This document shows, one piece after another, positions 1-5,914 of a stretch of DNA of 5,914 nt. The notes beneath the pieces are model-generated. The model saw only the letters and a program-made list of their open reading frames with translations. It did not search any database and was not told the origin of the DNA. Source of the stretch: Verrucomicrobiales bacterium (GTDB lineage Bacteria; Verrucomicrobiota; Verrucomicrobiia; Verrucomicrobiales; DEV007); NCBI GenBank assembly GCA_023253615.1, contig JALRFZ010000330.1, positions 1-5,914 on the forward strand. Direction: 5' to 3'. Made by a program: the position numbers and the translations under genes. Each line of letters begins with the position of its first letter. Position 1 is the stretch's first letter.

Positions 1-1
1 G

Positions 2-223
2 GATTCGCTCTCCCTTTCGATCGCGGCGGCGAGCATCATCGCGAAGGTCGAGAGGGACCGGATCATGCTCGCCTTTGCCGGGAGCTTCCCGGGCTACGGC
101 TTCGAGCGTCACAAGGGGTATGGCACCGCCGCCCATCTCGAGGCGCTGAACCGGCTCGGGCCGTGTCCGATCCACCGCCGCAGTTTCGCTCCGGTCGCCC
201 AACTCGAACTCGATCTCCGTTGA
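2..223 (+). CDS. rnhB: Ribonuclease HII, C-terminal fragment (5' end outside window)
   Basis: RNase HII cuts the RNA strand of RNA-DNA hybrids in the cytoplasm and starts removal of ribonucleotides misincorporated into DNA. The last 73 residues are visible, in the frame starting at base 2 and ending at TGA 221-223. They hold the family's signature in order: [17 protein letters not shown] (fragment residues 6-22), whose Asp19 aligns with the last metal-binding acid of the active site; then [14 protein letters not shown]; then a [10 protein letters not shown] block near the end. The first three catalytic acids lie upstream of the window. The protein stops about where RNase HII normally stops, so the C-terminus is complete. 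It is followed directly by yraN, a pairing common in bacteria. Identification is secure from these motifs; nothing looks broken. Confidence 0.95.
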   Translation, partial: DSLSLSIAAASIIAKVERDRIMLAFAGSFPGYGFERHKGYGTAAHLEALNRLGPCPIHRRSFAPVAQLELDLR

Positions 224-696
224 GACCGCTCATCCAGGCTTGGTATCGCTGGGGCGATCGGGAACTCGATCGCCCTGTGGATCTTCCGCCCCGCGATTCG
301 TTCGATCCCGGGCCTTGGAATGCCCTCGTCGGCAGCACCGGCGAGCGTCTCGCCGCGAAGCAGCTCTGGCGCACGGGGCGCAAGGTGCTCTATCGCAACT
401 ACCGTCCGAAGGAAGGCGGCGAGGTCGATATCGTCTATCGCGAGGGCGACACCCTCGTCTTTGGCGAGGTCAAAACGCGGACCCGGGGTAAGTTCGGCGA
501 TCCTTCCAAATCCGTGACCCGAGCCAAGGAGAAACTCGTCATCCGGGGCGCGAATGCCTGGCTGCGCGAATTGAACCATCCCGAAGTGCAATTCCGCTTC
601 GACATCATCGAGGTGCTCCTGCACGAGGGCGAATTGCCGCGGATCCAGGTGATCGAAAACGCCTTCACCACCCCGCAGACAGGACTCGGAATGTGA
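163..696 (+). CDS. yraN: YraN/UPF0102-family nuclease-fold protein
   Basis: Member of the YraN (UPF0102) family, small proteins with a restriction-endonuclease-like fold and poorly known function, possibly linked to DNA processing. The core starts near residue 58 ([12 protein letters not shown]), followed by VLYRNYRP, then [23 protein letters not shown], which carries the E-x-D...E-x-K pattern of this nuclease fold (about residues 87-104). FDIIEV lies near the C-terminus. The usual length is about 120-130 residues; this frame gives 177, with a basic, proline-rich N-terminal extension. The start is uncertain: GTG 163 overlaps rnhB by 61 bases; TTG 220 overlaps the rnhB stop (TTGA) and would couple translation, giving 158 residues; GTG 277 is a third option. 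None has a good Shine-Dalgarno sequence. The first 19 codons lie wholly inside rnhB, so I slightly doubt the longest form. The gene is probably co-transcribed with rnhB. Confidence 0.88.
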   Translation: MSDPPPQFRSGRPTRTRSPLRPLIQAWYRWGDRELDRPVDLPPRDSFDPGPWNALVGSTGERLAAKQLWRTGRKVLYRNYRPKEGGEVDIVYREGDTLVFGEVKTRTRGKFGDPSKSVTRAKEKLVIRGANAWLRELNHPEVQFRFDIIEVLLHEGELPRIQVIENAFTTPQTGLGM

Positions 697-702
697 ATTG
701 CC

Positions 703-2397
703 TCAGACGCGGAAGAGCGCCCCGAGCCTTTTCCCGAGGATCATGCCGGCACCCACGATGGTCACGGCGAGAAAGACCATCGCCCAGACGCCGAGAGCCG
801 AGGCGAGGTTCGGTCCGGTGCCGAGGGAGGTGACGAGGGCGTAGATCGCCTTGGTGATGGGGAAATGCTGCTGTTGCTCCGCGAGGATGAGCGAGTCGGA
901 GACCTCGAGCATCGCGAAGGAAAAGGCGAGGAGGCATCCCGCGATGAGATTCGCCGAGATGAGGGGCAGGGTGACGCGCCGCATCGCCTTGAGAGGTGTA
1001 CAGCCGAGATTCTGCGCGGCTTCCTCGAGGCTGACGCTGGTCTGCTGGAAGCCGGCCGCCGCCGATCGCACCACGTAGGGCAGGCGCCGCACCGCGTAGG
1101 CGATCACGAGGATCAGCAGCGGATCTTCCGCCCGGATGAGGAAGTCGAAGGCCTGGCCCTCGCGGGTCATCGCGAGGTAACCGAAGGCAAGGACGAGCCC
1201 CGGCACCGCGAGCGGCAGCATTGCCATGGCATCGAGCAGCTCGCGTCCGGCCAACTTCGTCCGCACCACGACGTAGGCGATGCCGATGCCGAGGACGAGA
1301 TCGAGCAAGGTCGCGAGCGAGGCGTATTTCAGCGAATTCCCGATCGAGGAGAGGGTGAGGGGGTGGCCGAGGGCGTCGGTGTAATGTTGTCCTGTCAGGG
1401 CCGTCGGCAGGATCGTGCCATACCAATCGTTCGAGAGCGAAAGGAGGACGACGCCGAGATGCGGCAGGATCGCGATCGCGGTGATCGCGGAGAACAGCCC
1501 GATCGAGAGCGCCGCCATCCCGCCCGAGGCCGGTCGCAGCGTCCGCCCCGTCGAGGCCCGGCCGGATCCGGCGAAATTGTCGCGCCCAAAGAAAAATTTG
1601 CCCAACAGATAGAAGAGCGTCGTCGCCACCAGCATCACGACGACGAGAGCGTAGGGAAAGGGATTGCCGCTGAGATCCTTGATCCCCTCGAAGATCTGCA
1701 CCGAGGTGACCCGGTCGAAGTCGAAGACGAGGGGCACTCCCAGTTCGGTGAAGGCCCAGATGAAGATGATCGTGCCTCCCGCGAAAAGTCCCGGACGGCT
1801 CAAAGGCAGGGTCACCCTGACAAAACGCCGCCAGCCGTGGCAACCGAGATTCTCCGCCGCTTCTTCGAGCGCCGGATCGAGGTTGGCGAGGGCGGCCGAG
1901 AGATTCAGGTAGGCGATCGGATAGAGGTGGAGGGCGTTCATCAGGACGATCCCGACGAGGCGTCCTTCCCCGAGCCAGTCGTAGGGAGCCGCGGCGTCCA
2001 TCAGGCCCAGATCGATGAGGAAGGCATTGAAAACGCCCGCTTGACCCAGGAACTGGCGGATCCCCAGCGCACCGACGAAGGGCGGGAGGATCAGTGGCAC
2101 GAGGACGAGGGCATTCAGCAACTCGCGCCCCGGGAACTTCCAGGCGTGATTGACGAGGGCAAGGGGCAGGGCAATGACGATCGCGAGGATCGTCGTGAAG
2201 AGTCCCATCCAGAAGGAGTTCACGAGTCCTTCGACATAGATCGGATTCCGGAAGAGCTCGGCGACGTAGGCGAGGGTGACTCCGCCCTCCGGCGTGACGA
2301 AGGCCTCGCGCACCGTGTGCCAGATCGGATACACGAAGAAGCAGGCGAAAAACGCCGCGGTCAGCGCGTAGATGGCGATGGCGAGAGGGCGGGACAT
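703..2397 (-). CDS. Fused two-domain ABC transporter permease, Fe(III)/FbpB type
   Basis: Inner-membrane channel of an ABC importer, 564 residues, built of two homologous permease halves. Hydrophobic segments begin at residues 5-23 and recur through both halves. Each half has the cytoplasmic EAA loop that contacts the ATPase: EEAAENLG (178-185) with [10 protein letters not shown] after it, and EEAAQNLG (458-465) with [10 protein letters not shown] after it, exactly 280 residues apart. The linker is around residues 270-295. This fusion is typical of Fe(III) (FbpB/SfuB) permeases and related thiamine, polyamine and phosphonate systems; iron is the most likely substrate class but cannot be proven from the sequence. 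The start ATG at 2395-2397 opens [10 protein letters not shown] directly before the first membrane segment. An in-frame extension to 2484 is hydrophilic and unlikely. No clear ribosome site is visible. No ATPase or binding-protein gene adjoins it. It converges on yraN with a 6-base gap. Confidence 0.9.
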   Translation of the reverse strand: MSRPLAIAIYALTAAFFACFFVYPIWHTVREAFVTPEGGVTLAYVAELFRNPIYVEGLVNSFWMGLFTTILAIVIALPLALVNHAWKFPGRELLNALVLVPLILPPFVGALGIRQFLGQAGVFNAFLIDLGLMDAAAPYDWLGEGRLVGIVLMNALHLYPIAYLNLSAALANLDPALEEAAENLGCHGWRRFVRVTLPLSRPGLFAGGTIIFIWAFTELGVPLVFDFDRVTSVQIFEGIKDLSGNPFPYALVVVMLVATTLFYLLGKFFFGRDNFAGSGRASTGRTLRPASGGMAALSIGLFSAITAIAILPHLGVVLLSLSNDWYGTILPTALTGQHYTDALGHPLTLSSIGNSLKYASLATLLDLVLGIGIAYVVVRTKLAGRELLDAMAMLPLAVPGLVLAFGYLAMTREGQAFDFLIRAEDPLLILVIAYAVRRLPYVVRSAAAGFQQTSVSLEEAAQNLGCTPLKAMRRVTLPLISANLIAGCLLAFSFAMLEVSDSLILAEQQQHFPITKAIYALVTSLGTGPNLASALGVWAMVFLAVTIVGAGMILGKRLGALFRV

Positions 2398-2534
2398 CGG
2401 GGAGCGGACGTGGCGGTGAAAGGAAGGAGCGCGGGATCGGCCGGAATGCAAGGGCCATGTCCCGTCCGTGTCCCGCATTTGCAATCCCGGACGGACGGTG
2501 GAATGCTTTCTTTCCGCCCCGTCTTGCCCTTTTT
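2398..2534. promoter_or_regulatory. Divergent intergenic region between permease and fumarase genes
   Basis: This 137-bp stretch is the only substantial non-coding DNA in the window and must hold the promoters of both the minus-strand permease and the plus-strand fumarase-dehydrogenase pair. It contains a perfect 8-bp inverted repeat (2462-2469 and 2491-2498) around a TTGCAA palindrome (2479-2484). TTGCAA with AATGCT (2502-2507), 17 bp apart, is a weak sigma-70-like match pointing towards the fumarase; no convincing -10 box is seen for the permease. A pyrimidine-rich run (about 2507-2534) precedes the fumarase start and has no Shine-Dalgarno sequence. I see no Fur-box-like AT-rich palindrome. 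Its role as promoter region is inferred from gene orientation. Confidence 0.55.
2462..2498. repeat. Perfect 8-bp inverted repeat, possible operator
   Basis: CCGTCCGT at 2462-2469 is matched by its exact reverse complement ACGGACGG at 2491-2498, with a 21-base spacer containing the palindrome TTGCAA near the centre. It begins 36 bases upstream of the fumarase start and 64 bases upstream of the permease start. The arm spacing (centres 29 bp apart, close to three helical turns) would put both arms on one face of the DNA, as for a dimeric or tetrameric regulator. A hairpin in the 5' leader of an mRNA is the alternative. No regulator is encoded in the window. Confidence 0.4.
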
Positions 2535-4160
2535 ATGAGCGATTTCTCCTACCACAAACCCTTTCCCCTCGGCCCTGATACCACCACCTACCGTCTCGTC
2601 ACCACCGAGGGCGTCTCCGTCACGGAATTCGAAGGAAAGGAGATCCTCAAGGTCTCGCTCGAGGCGCTCACCCGACTCGCGAACGAGGCGCTCAAAGACA
2701 TTTCCTTCATGCTGCGTCCCTCGCATCTGAAGCAGGTCGCCGCCATCCTCGATGATCCCGAGGCGACCGACAACGACCGGCTCGTCGCCCTCACCCTGCT
2801 GCGCAACGCGGAGATCGCGGCTCGCGGCATTTTGCCGATGTGTCAGGATACCGGCACCGCCATCGTCGTCGGCAAGAAAGGCCAGCAGGTCTGGACCGGT
2901 GGTCATGACGAGGAAGCCCTCGCCGCCGGGATCTGGAAAACCTTCCAGGAGGAGAATCTCCGATACTCCCAGCTCGCTCCCTTGACCCTCTTTGATGAGA
3001 AGAACACCCGCAACAACCTGCCCGCACAGATCGATCTCTTCGCGGCGGATGGGGCGGAGTATGAATTGCTTTTCATCACCAAGGGCGGGGGATCGGCCAA
3101 CAAGACCTTCCTCTATCAGGAGACCAAGGCGCTCCTTTCCGAAGACCGCTTCGTGCCTTGGGCGATCGAGAAGATGCGCTCGATCGGCACCTCGGCCTGT
3201 CCGCCGTATCACCTCGCCTTCGTTGTCGGCGGCACCAGCGCCGAGGCGACCCTGAAAACGGTGAAACTTGCCTCGACCCGCTACCTCGATGCCCTCCCCA
3301 CCGAAGGCAGCGAAAAGGCCCAGGCCTTCCGCGATCTCGAGATGGAAAAGACCCTTCTCGCGAAAGCGCGCGAGATCGGGATCGGGGCCCAGTTCGGCGG
3401 CAAGTTCTTCGCTCTCGATGTGCGCGTCATCCGCCTGCCGCGCCACGGCGCGAGCTGTCCCGTCGGACTCGGGGTGAGCTGCTCCGCGGACCGCCAGGCC
3501 AAGGCCAAGATCACGAAGGAGGGCGTTTTTCTCGAGCAACTTGAAACGAATCCCGGTCAATACATTCCCGACCAATGGCGCGACCACCAGTTCCACGGCG
3601 TGCCTGTCGATTTGAATCTCGGCATGGCCGAGACGCTGAAGACCCTCTCGAAGTATCCCGTCACCACCGCCCTCGAGCTCACCGGCACGATCATTGTCGC
3701 CCGCGACATCGCCCATGCGAAGCTGCGCGAGATGGTGGAACGAGGCGAAGAACTGCCCCGGTATTTCAAGGATTTCCCCGTCTATTACGCCGGTCCCGCC
3801 AAAACCCCCGAAGGCATGCCGAGCGGATCCTTTGGTCCGACCACGGCGGGGCGGATGGATCCCTACGTCGATCTGTTCCAATCCAAGGGAGCCTCGATGG
3901 TGATGATCGCGAAGGGGAACCGAAGCCAGCAGGTCACCGACGCCTGCAAGAAACACGGGGGCTTTTATCTGGGTTCGATCGGAGGTCCTGCGGCGATCCT
4001 CGCGCAGAACCACATCAAGAAGGTCGAGGTGCTCGACTTCCCCGAACTCGGCATGGAGGCGGTCTGGAAGATCGAAGTGGAGCGATTCCCCGCCTTCATT
4101 CTCGTGGACAACAAGGGCAACGATTTCTTCAAGGCGATCAACCAGTGCCCGGTGGCGTGA
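2535..4160 (+). CDS. fumA: Fumarate hydratase class I, [4Fe-4S], homodimeric type
   Basis: Interconverts fumarate and L-malate in the cytoplasmic TCA cycle using a labile [4Fe-4S] cluster as Lewis acid. The protein has 541 residues, near the 548 of E. coli FumA, and is collinear with it from start to end. Cluster ligands by alignment with FumA C105, C224 and C318 are C103 (PMCQDTGTA), C222 (SACPPYH) and C316 (GVSCSADR); C308 lies nearby. Other intact blocks are [68 protein letters not shown] and the C-terminal [19 protein letters not shown], which includes the lysine region linked to catalysis in this family. The start ATG 2535 is chosen because [12 protein letters not shown] matches the FumA N-terminus; an upstream in-frame ATG at 2457 would add 26 unrelated residues. 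No Shine-Dalgarno sequence is seen. It is first in an operon with the dehydrogenase 8 bases downstream. The enzyme is oxygen-sensitive in known examples. Confidence 0.97.
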   Translation: MSDFSYHKPFPLGPDTTTYRLVTTEGVSVTEFEGKEILKVSLEALTRLANEALKDISFMLRPSHLKQVAAILDDPEATDNDRLVALTLLRNAEIAARGILPMCQDTGTAIVVGKKGQQVWTGGHDEEALAAGIWKTFQEENLRYSQLAPLTLFDEKNTRNNLPAQIDLFAADGAEYELLFITKGGGSANKTFLYQETKALLSEDRFVPWAIEKMRSIGTSACPPYHLAFVVGGTSAEATLKTVKLASTRYLDALPTEGSEKAQAFRDLEMEKTLLAKAREIGIGAQFGGKFFALDVRVIRLPRHGASCPVGLGVSCSADRQAKAKITKEGVFLEQLETNPGQYIPDQWRDHQFHGVPVDLNLGMAETLKTLSKYPVTTALELTGTIIVARDIAHAKLREMVERGEELPRYFKDFPVYYAGPAKTPEGMPSGSFGPTTAGRMDPYVDLFQSKGASMVMIAKGNRSQQVTDACKKHGGFYLGSIGGPAAILAQNHIKKVEVLDFPELGMEAVWKIEVERFPAFILVDNKGNDFFKAINQCPVA

Positions 4161-4162
4161 GG
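4159..4162 (+). promoter_or_regulatory. Ribosome binding site for the 4169 dehydrogenase
   Basis: GAGG overlaps the fumarase stop codon (TGA 4158-4160) and sits 6 bases before the ATG at 4169. This supports that start and suggests translational coupling: ribosomes finishing the fumarase are placed to begin the dehydrogenase. It is the clearest Shine-Dalgarno match seen before a start codon in the window. Confidence 0.6.
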
Positions 4163-4168
4163 CGGTGA

Positions 4169-5191
4169 ATGATCTCCCAACCCGAGATCTTGCTCGCGGA
4201 GCCGGGGCGGTTCGAACGGCGCATCGGGACTCTGCCCGACCCTGCGCCGGGCGAGGCGCGCATCCGCATCCGGCGGATCGGCGTGTGTGGCACGGACATC
4301 CATGCCTTTCACGGCCGCCAACCCTTTTTCGAGTATCCTCGGATCCTGGGGCACGAGCTGGGGGCCGAAGTCGTCGCGGTGCACGGAGACTCGGATCTGA
4401 GCCCCGGGGAAATCGTCGCGGTCGAGCCATATCTGAACGATCCGACGTCTCCCGCCTCGATGCGCGGCAAAACGAATTGTTGCGAGTCACTCCGCGTCCT
4501 AGGGGTGCATTGCGACGGGGGAATGCGTCCCGAACTCAACCTGCCGATCCACAAGCTGCATCGCGCCGCCTCGGCCTCGCTCGATCAGCTCGCCCTCGTC
4601 GAGATGCTCTGCATCGGGCAACACGCCGTGAACCGCAGTCTCGTGACGCGTGATGATCTCGTGCTCGTGCTCGGAGCGGGCCCGATCGGTCTGGGTGTCA
4701 TCAGCTTTCTCAAAGGACGCGGAAAACGGCTCGTCGTGGCCGATCTCAGCGAAGCGCGTCTCGGCTTTTGCCGGGAGGTGATGGGCGTCGATGAAACCCT
4801 CGTCGCAAAGCCGGATGAAGATCTCGGCGCAGGGCTGCGTAAAGCACTGGGCGGGGGATTGCCGGACCTCGTTTTCGACGCGACCGGCAGCCGTGCCTCC
4901 ATGCTCTCGACCTTCGACCTCGCGGCCCACGGCGGGCGCATTGTTTTCGTCGGATTGTTTCAGGGCGAGGTGACCTTCAACGATCCGAATTTCCATCGAC
5001 GCGAGTTGACCGTGATGTCGAGCCGCAACGCCACTTCACCCGAGTTCGCCCAGGTCATCGCCGCGATGGAAAGTGGTGCCGTCGATACGAGCCCGTGGAT
5101 CACCCACCGGATCGCTTTCGACGAAGTGCCCGGCCGTTTCGGCGAGGTGATCGCCGATCCCGCGCTGCGCAAGGCGGTGATCGAGGTGTAG
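4169..5191 (+). CDS. Zinc-type medium-chain dehydrogenase, L-galactonate/L-gulonate 5-dehydrogenase-like
   Basis: NAD(P)-dependent alcohol dehydrogenase of the medium-chain (COG1063-type) superfamily, 340 residues, a full normal length. Catalytic zinc ligands are present: C40 (GVCGTDIHAF), H62-E63 (LGHE) and E145 in the position used by sorbitol-dehydrogenase-like members. The Rossmann motif VLGAGPIGLG lies at residues 167-176, and D192 at the end of the second strand (VVADLS) favours NAD over NADP. The blocks GRQPFFEYPRILGHE, TNCCESLRVLGVHCDGG and VGLFQGEVTFNDPNFHRRE with SRNAT resemble E. coli YjjN/LgoD and L-gulonate 5-dehydrogenases, so a sugar acid is the best substrate guess; L-idonate, threonine or a polyol remain possible. 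Oddity: the structural-zinc site is reduced to D91, S94, S97 and C105, with three of the four usual cysteines missing. It sits 8 bases after the fumarase stop, in the same operon. Confidence 0.88.
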   Translation: MISQPEILLAEPGRFERRIGTLPDPAPGEARIRIRRIGVCGTDIHAFHGRQPFFEYPRILGHELGAEVVAVHGDSDLSPGEIVAVEPYLNDPTSPASMRGKTNCCESLRVLGVHCDGGMRPELNLPIHKLHRAASASLDQLALVEMLCIGQHAVNRSLVTRDDLVLVLGAGPIGLGVISFLKGRGKRLVVADLSEARLGFCREVMGVDETLVAKPDEDLGAGLRKALGGGLPDLVFDATGSRASMLSTFDLAAHGGRIVFVGLFQGEVTFNDPNFHRRELTVMSSRNATSPEFAQVIAAMESGAVDTSPWITHRIAFDEVPGRFGEVIADPALRKAVIEV

Positions 5192-5211
5192 GTTGCCGAA
5201 CTTTCGTCTTT

Positions 5212-5914
5212 TCACACCACCGGAAAGAGCCGCTCCTCGCCGCGCAGGAAGTGCGCGATTTCCCCCGAGGCTTCGAGGCGGCCACGGCGGCGTTGCTCTT
5301 TCGTGGCACCGCCGGTGTGGGGTGTCAGGACGACGTTCTCCAGGCAAAAAAGCGCTTCGTTCACGAGCGGCTCTTCTTCGTAGACATCGAGCGCGGCTCC
5401 GGCGAGGTGTTTGGAATGGAGTGCGGCGACGAGGGCGGCCTCGTCCATCACCTTGCCGCGGGCGACGTTGATGAAAAACGATCCCGGTTTCATCATCGCA
5501 AAGCGTTGCGCGTTCATGAGGTGCCGGGTCCCGGCGGTCAGGGGCACCAGCACGACGACGAGATCCGATTCGCGGAGGAGGGTTTCGAGCGGACGATAGC
5601 CCGCGTGATCATGTGGCGTCGATTTCGTGTGGATCACCTCCATGTCGAAAGCGCGCGCCCGGGCCTCGACCATTTTCGCGATGCGGCCGTAGCCGATGAT
5701 GCCGAGGGTCTTTCCGCCGAGCAGGGTGCCTTCCCAGCGGAGCGGCTCCATCCCACGCCGGGCCCAGTCACCGGTGCGGACGAAACGGTCGCCCTCGGCG
5801 AGGCGGCGGGTGAGGGAAAGCATCAGCCCGAGGGTGTGGTCGGCGGTCGACTCGGCGAAGGCCGCGGGCGTGTTGCTCGCGGCGACGCCGCGCCGGCGCA
5901 GCTCGGCGAGGTCG
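5212..5914 (-). CDS. D-isomer-specific 2-hydroxyacid dehydrogenase, N-terminus outside window
   Basis: NAD(P)-dependent oxidoreductase interconverting 2-oxo acids and D-2-hydroxy acids (glycerate, phosphoglycerate, glyoxylate/hydroxypyruvate reductase group). The visible 233 residues read from base 5913 down to the stop at 5212-5214; about 80-100 N-terminal residues of a typical 310-330 are missing. The frame is open before the first internal Met (5823): upstream it reads GVAASNTPAAFAESTADHTL, a conserved family block, so that Met is not the start. The nucleotide-binding motif is LGIIGYGRIAKMV (fragment 70-82). Catalytic residues by family pattern are R152 (NVARGKV), E181 (DVYEEEP) and H199 (LTPHTGGAT). 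Two oddities: Ala79 stands where the third glycine of GxGxxG is usual, and the second strand ends in HTKS (95-98), lacking the Asp typical of NAD enzymes. The exact substrate cannot be assigned. It converges with the zinc dehydrogenase across 20 bases. Confidence 0.92.
   Translation of the reverse strand, partial: DLAELRRRGVAASNTPAAFAESTADHTLGLMLSLTRRLAEGDRFVRTGDWARRGMEPLRWEGTLLGGKTLGIIGYGRIAKMVEARARAFDMEVIHTKSTPHDHAGYRPLETLLRESDLVVVLVPLTAGTRHLMNAQRFAMMKPGSFFINVARGKVMDEAALVAALHSKHLAGAALDVYEEEPLVNEALFCLENVVLTPHTGGATKEQRRRGRLEASGEIAHFLRGEERLFPVV

Noticed and set aside
665..2458. 597-codon second minus-strand frame over the permease
   Set aside because: Arg-, Pro- and Ser-rich frame-shifted reading of the permease gene with no motifs; the other frame carries the transporter signatures.
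2398..2484. 29-residue N-terminal extension of the permease
   Set aside because: Open in frame but hydrophilic and crossing the intergenic inverted repeat. The natural start is the ATG at 2395-2397, just before the first membrane segment.
2457..2534. 26-residue N-terminal extension of the fumarase
   Set aside because: The extension does not resemble fumarase, whereas the Met at 2535 starts a sequence that matches the FumA N-terminus.
865..2538. 557-codon open frame on the plus strand opposite the permease
   Set aside because: Its translation is a monotonous mix of Arg, Glu, Asp, Gly and His without any domain. It lies antisense to a permease with clear membrane segments and two EAA loops. 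Long antisense open frames are expected in GC-rich coding DNA with strong third-position bias.
2361..4490. 709-codon open frame on the minus strand opposite the fumarase
   Set aside because: It is antisense to a fumarase conserved from end to end and spans three unrelated genes and the intergenic region. The composition is low-complexity Arg/Gly/Glu/Leu and no family is recognisable.
5185..5218. GGTGT...ACACC pairing across the 20-bp convergent gap
   Set aside because: Only 5 bp with a loop of about 24 bases; too weak to call a terminator.
5241..5257. Hairpin CGCGCA-GGAAG-TGCGCG, considered as terminator for the fumarase operon
   Set aside because: A perfect 6-bp stem with a 5-base loop, about 50 bases after the dehydrogenase stop, but followed by ATTTCCCCC rather than a T-run and lying inside the conserved coding end of the opposing gene. 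Such stems arise by chance in GC-rich DNA.
5212..5823. Starting the hydroxyacid dehydrogenase at the Met at 5823
   Set aside because: The frame stays open to the window edge and encodes a conserved family block upstream, so the true start is beyond base 5914.

Overview
The window is a GC-rich, densely coding bacterial chromosome segment. It carries five protein genes plus the tail of a sixth. I see no RNA genes, mobile elements, CRISPR arrays or phage genes. Gene content is housekeeping and central metabolism: an RNase HII end, a YraN-family protein, a fused ABC permease, a class I fumarase, a zinc-type sugar-acid/polyol dehydrogenase and a D-2-hydroxyacid dehydrogenase. The YraN protein has a long N-terminal extension and a 'YRNYRP..GGEVDIV' core, which together with the GC content fits a member of the Verrucomicrobiota. 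This is an inference from remembered family patterns, with no marker gene to confirm it.

Layout from left to right. Positions 1-223 (+) are the C-terminus of rnhB. It overlaps or abuts yraN, ending at 696 (+). This is the widespread rnhB-yraN pair. Six bases later, and convergent with it, is the end of a large permease gene on the minus strand (703-2397). It contains two complete ABC permease halves, each with its own EAA loop, of the Fe(III)/FbpB type. A 137-bp divergent intergenic region (2398-2534) follows, with a perfect 8-bp inverted repeat. It separates the permease from a plus-strand pair: an iron-sulfur class I fumarase (2535-4160) and, 8 bases later, a zinc-type medium-chain dehydrogenase (4169-5191) resembling L-galactonate/L-gulonate 5-dehydrogenases. 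After a 20-bp convergent gap, a D-2-hydroxyacid dehydrogenase runs in from the right edge on the minus strand (5212-5914, N-terminus outside the window).

How they may work together: the fumarase and the sugar-acid-type dehydrogenase are almost certainly co-transcribed. The D-2-hydroxyacid dehydrogenase next door could also act on sugar-acid breakdown products, but it is on the opposite strand and the link is only positional. The permease has no ATPase or binding-protein gene beside it here, so its partners must be encoded elsewhere.

I found no clearly new biological system. The points most worth a second look are the lost structural-zinc cysteines in the dehydrogenase, the inverted repeat between the divergent permease and fumarase genes, the stand-alone permease, and the unusual cofactor pocket of the D-2-hydroxyacid dehydrogenase.
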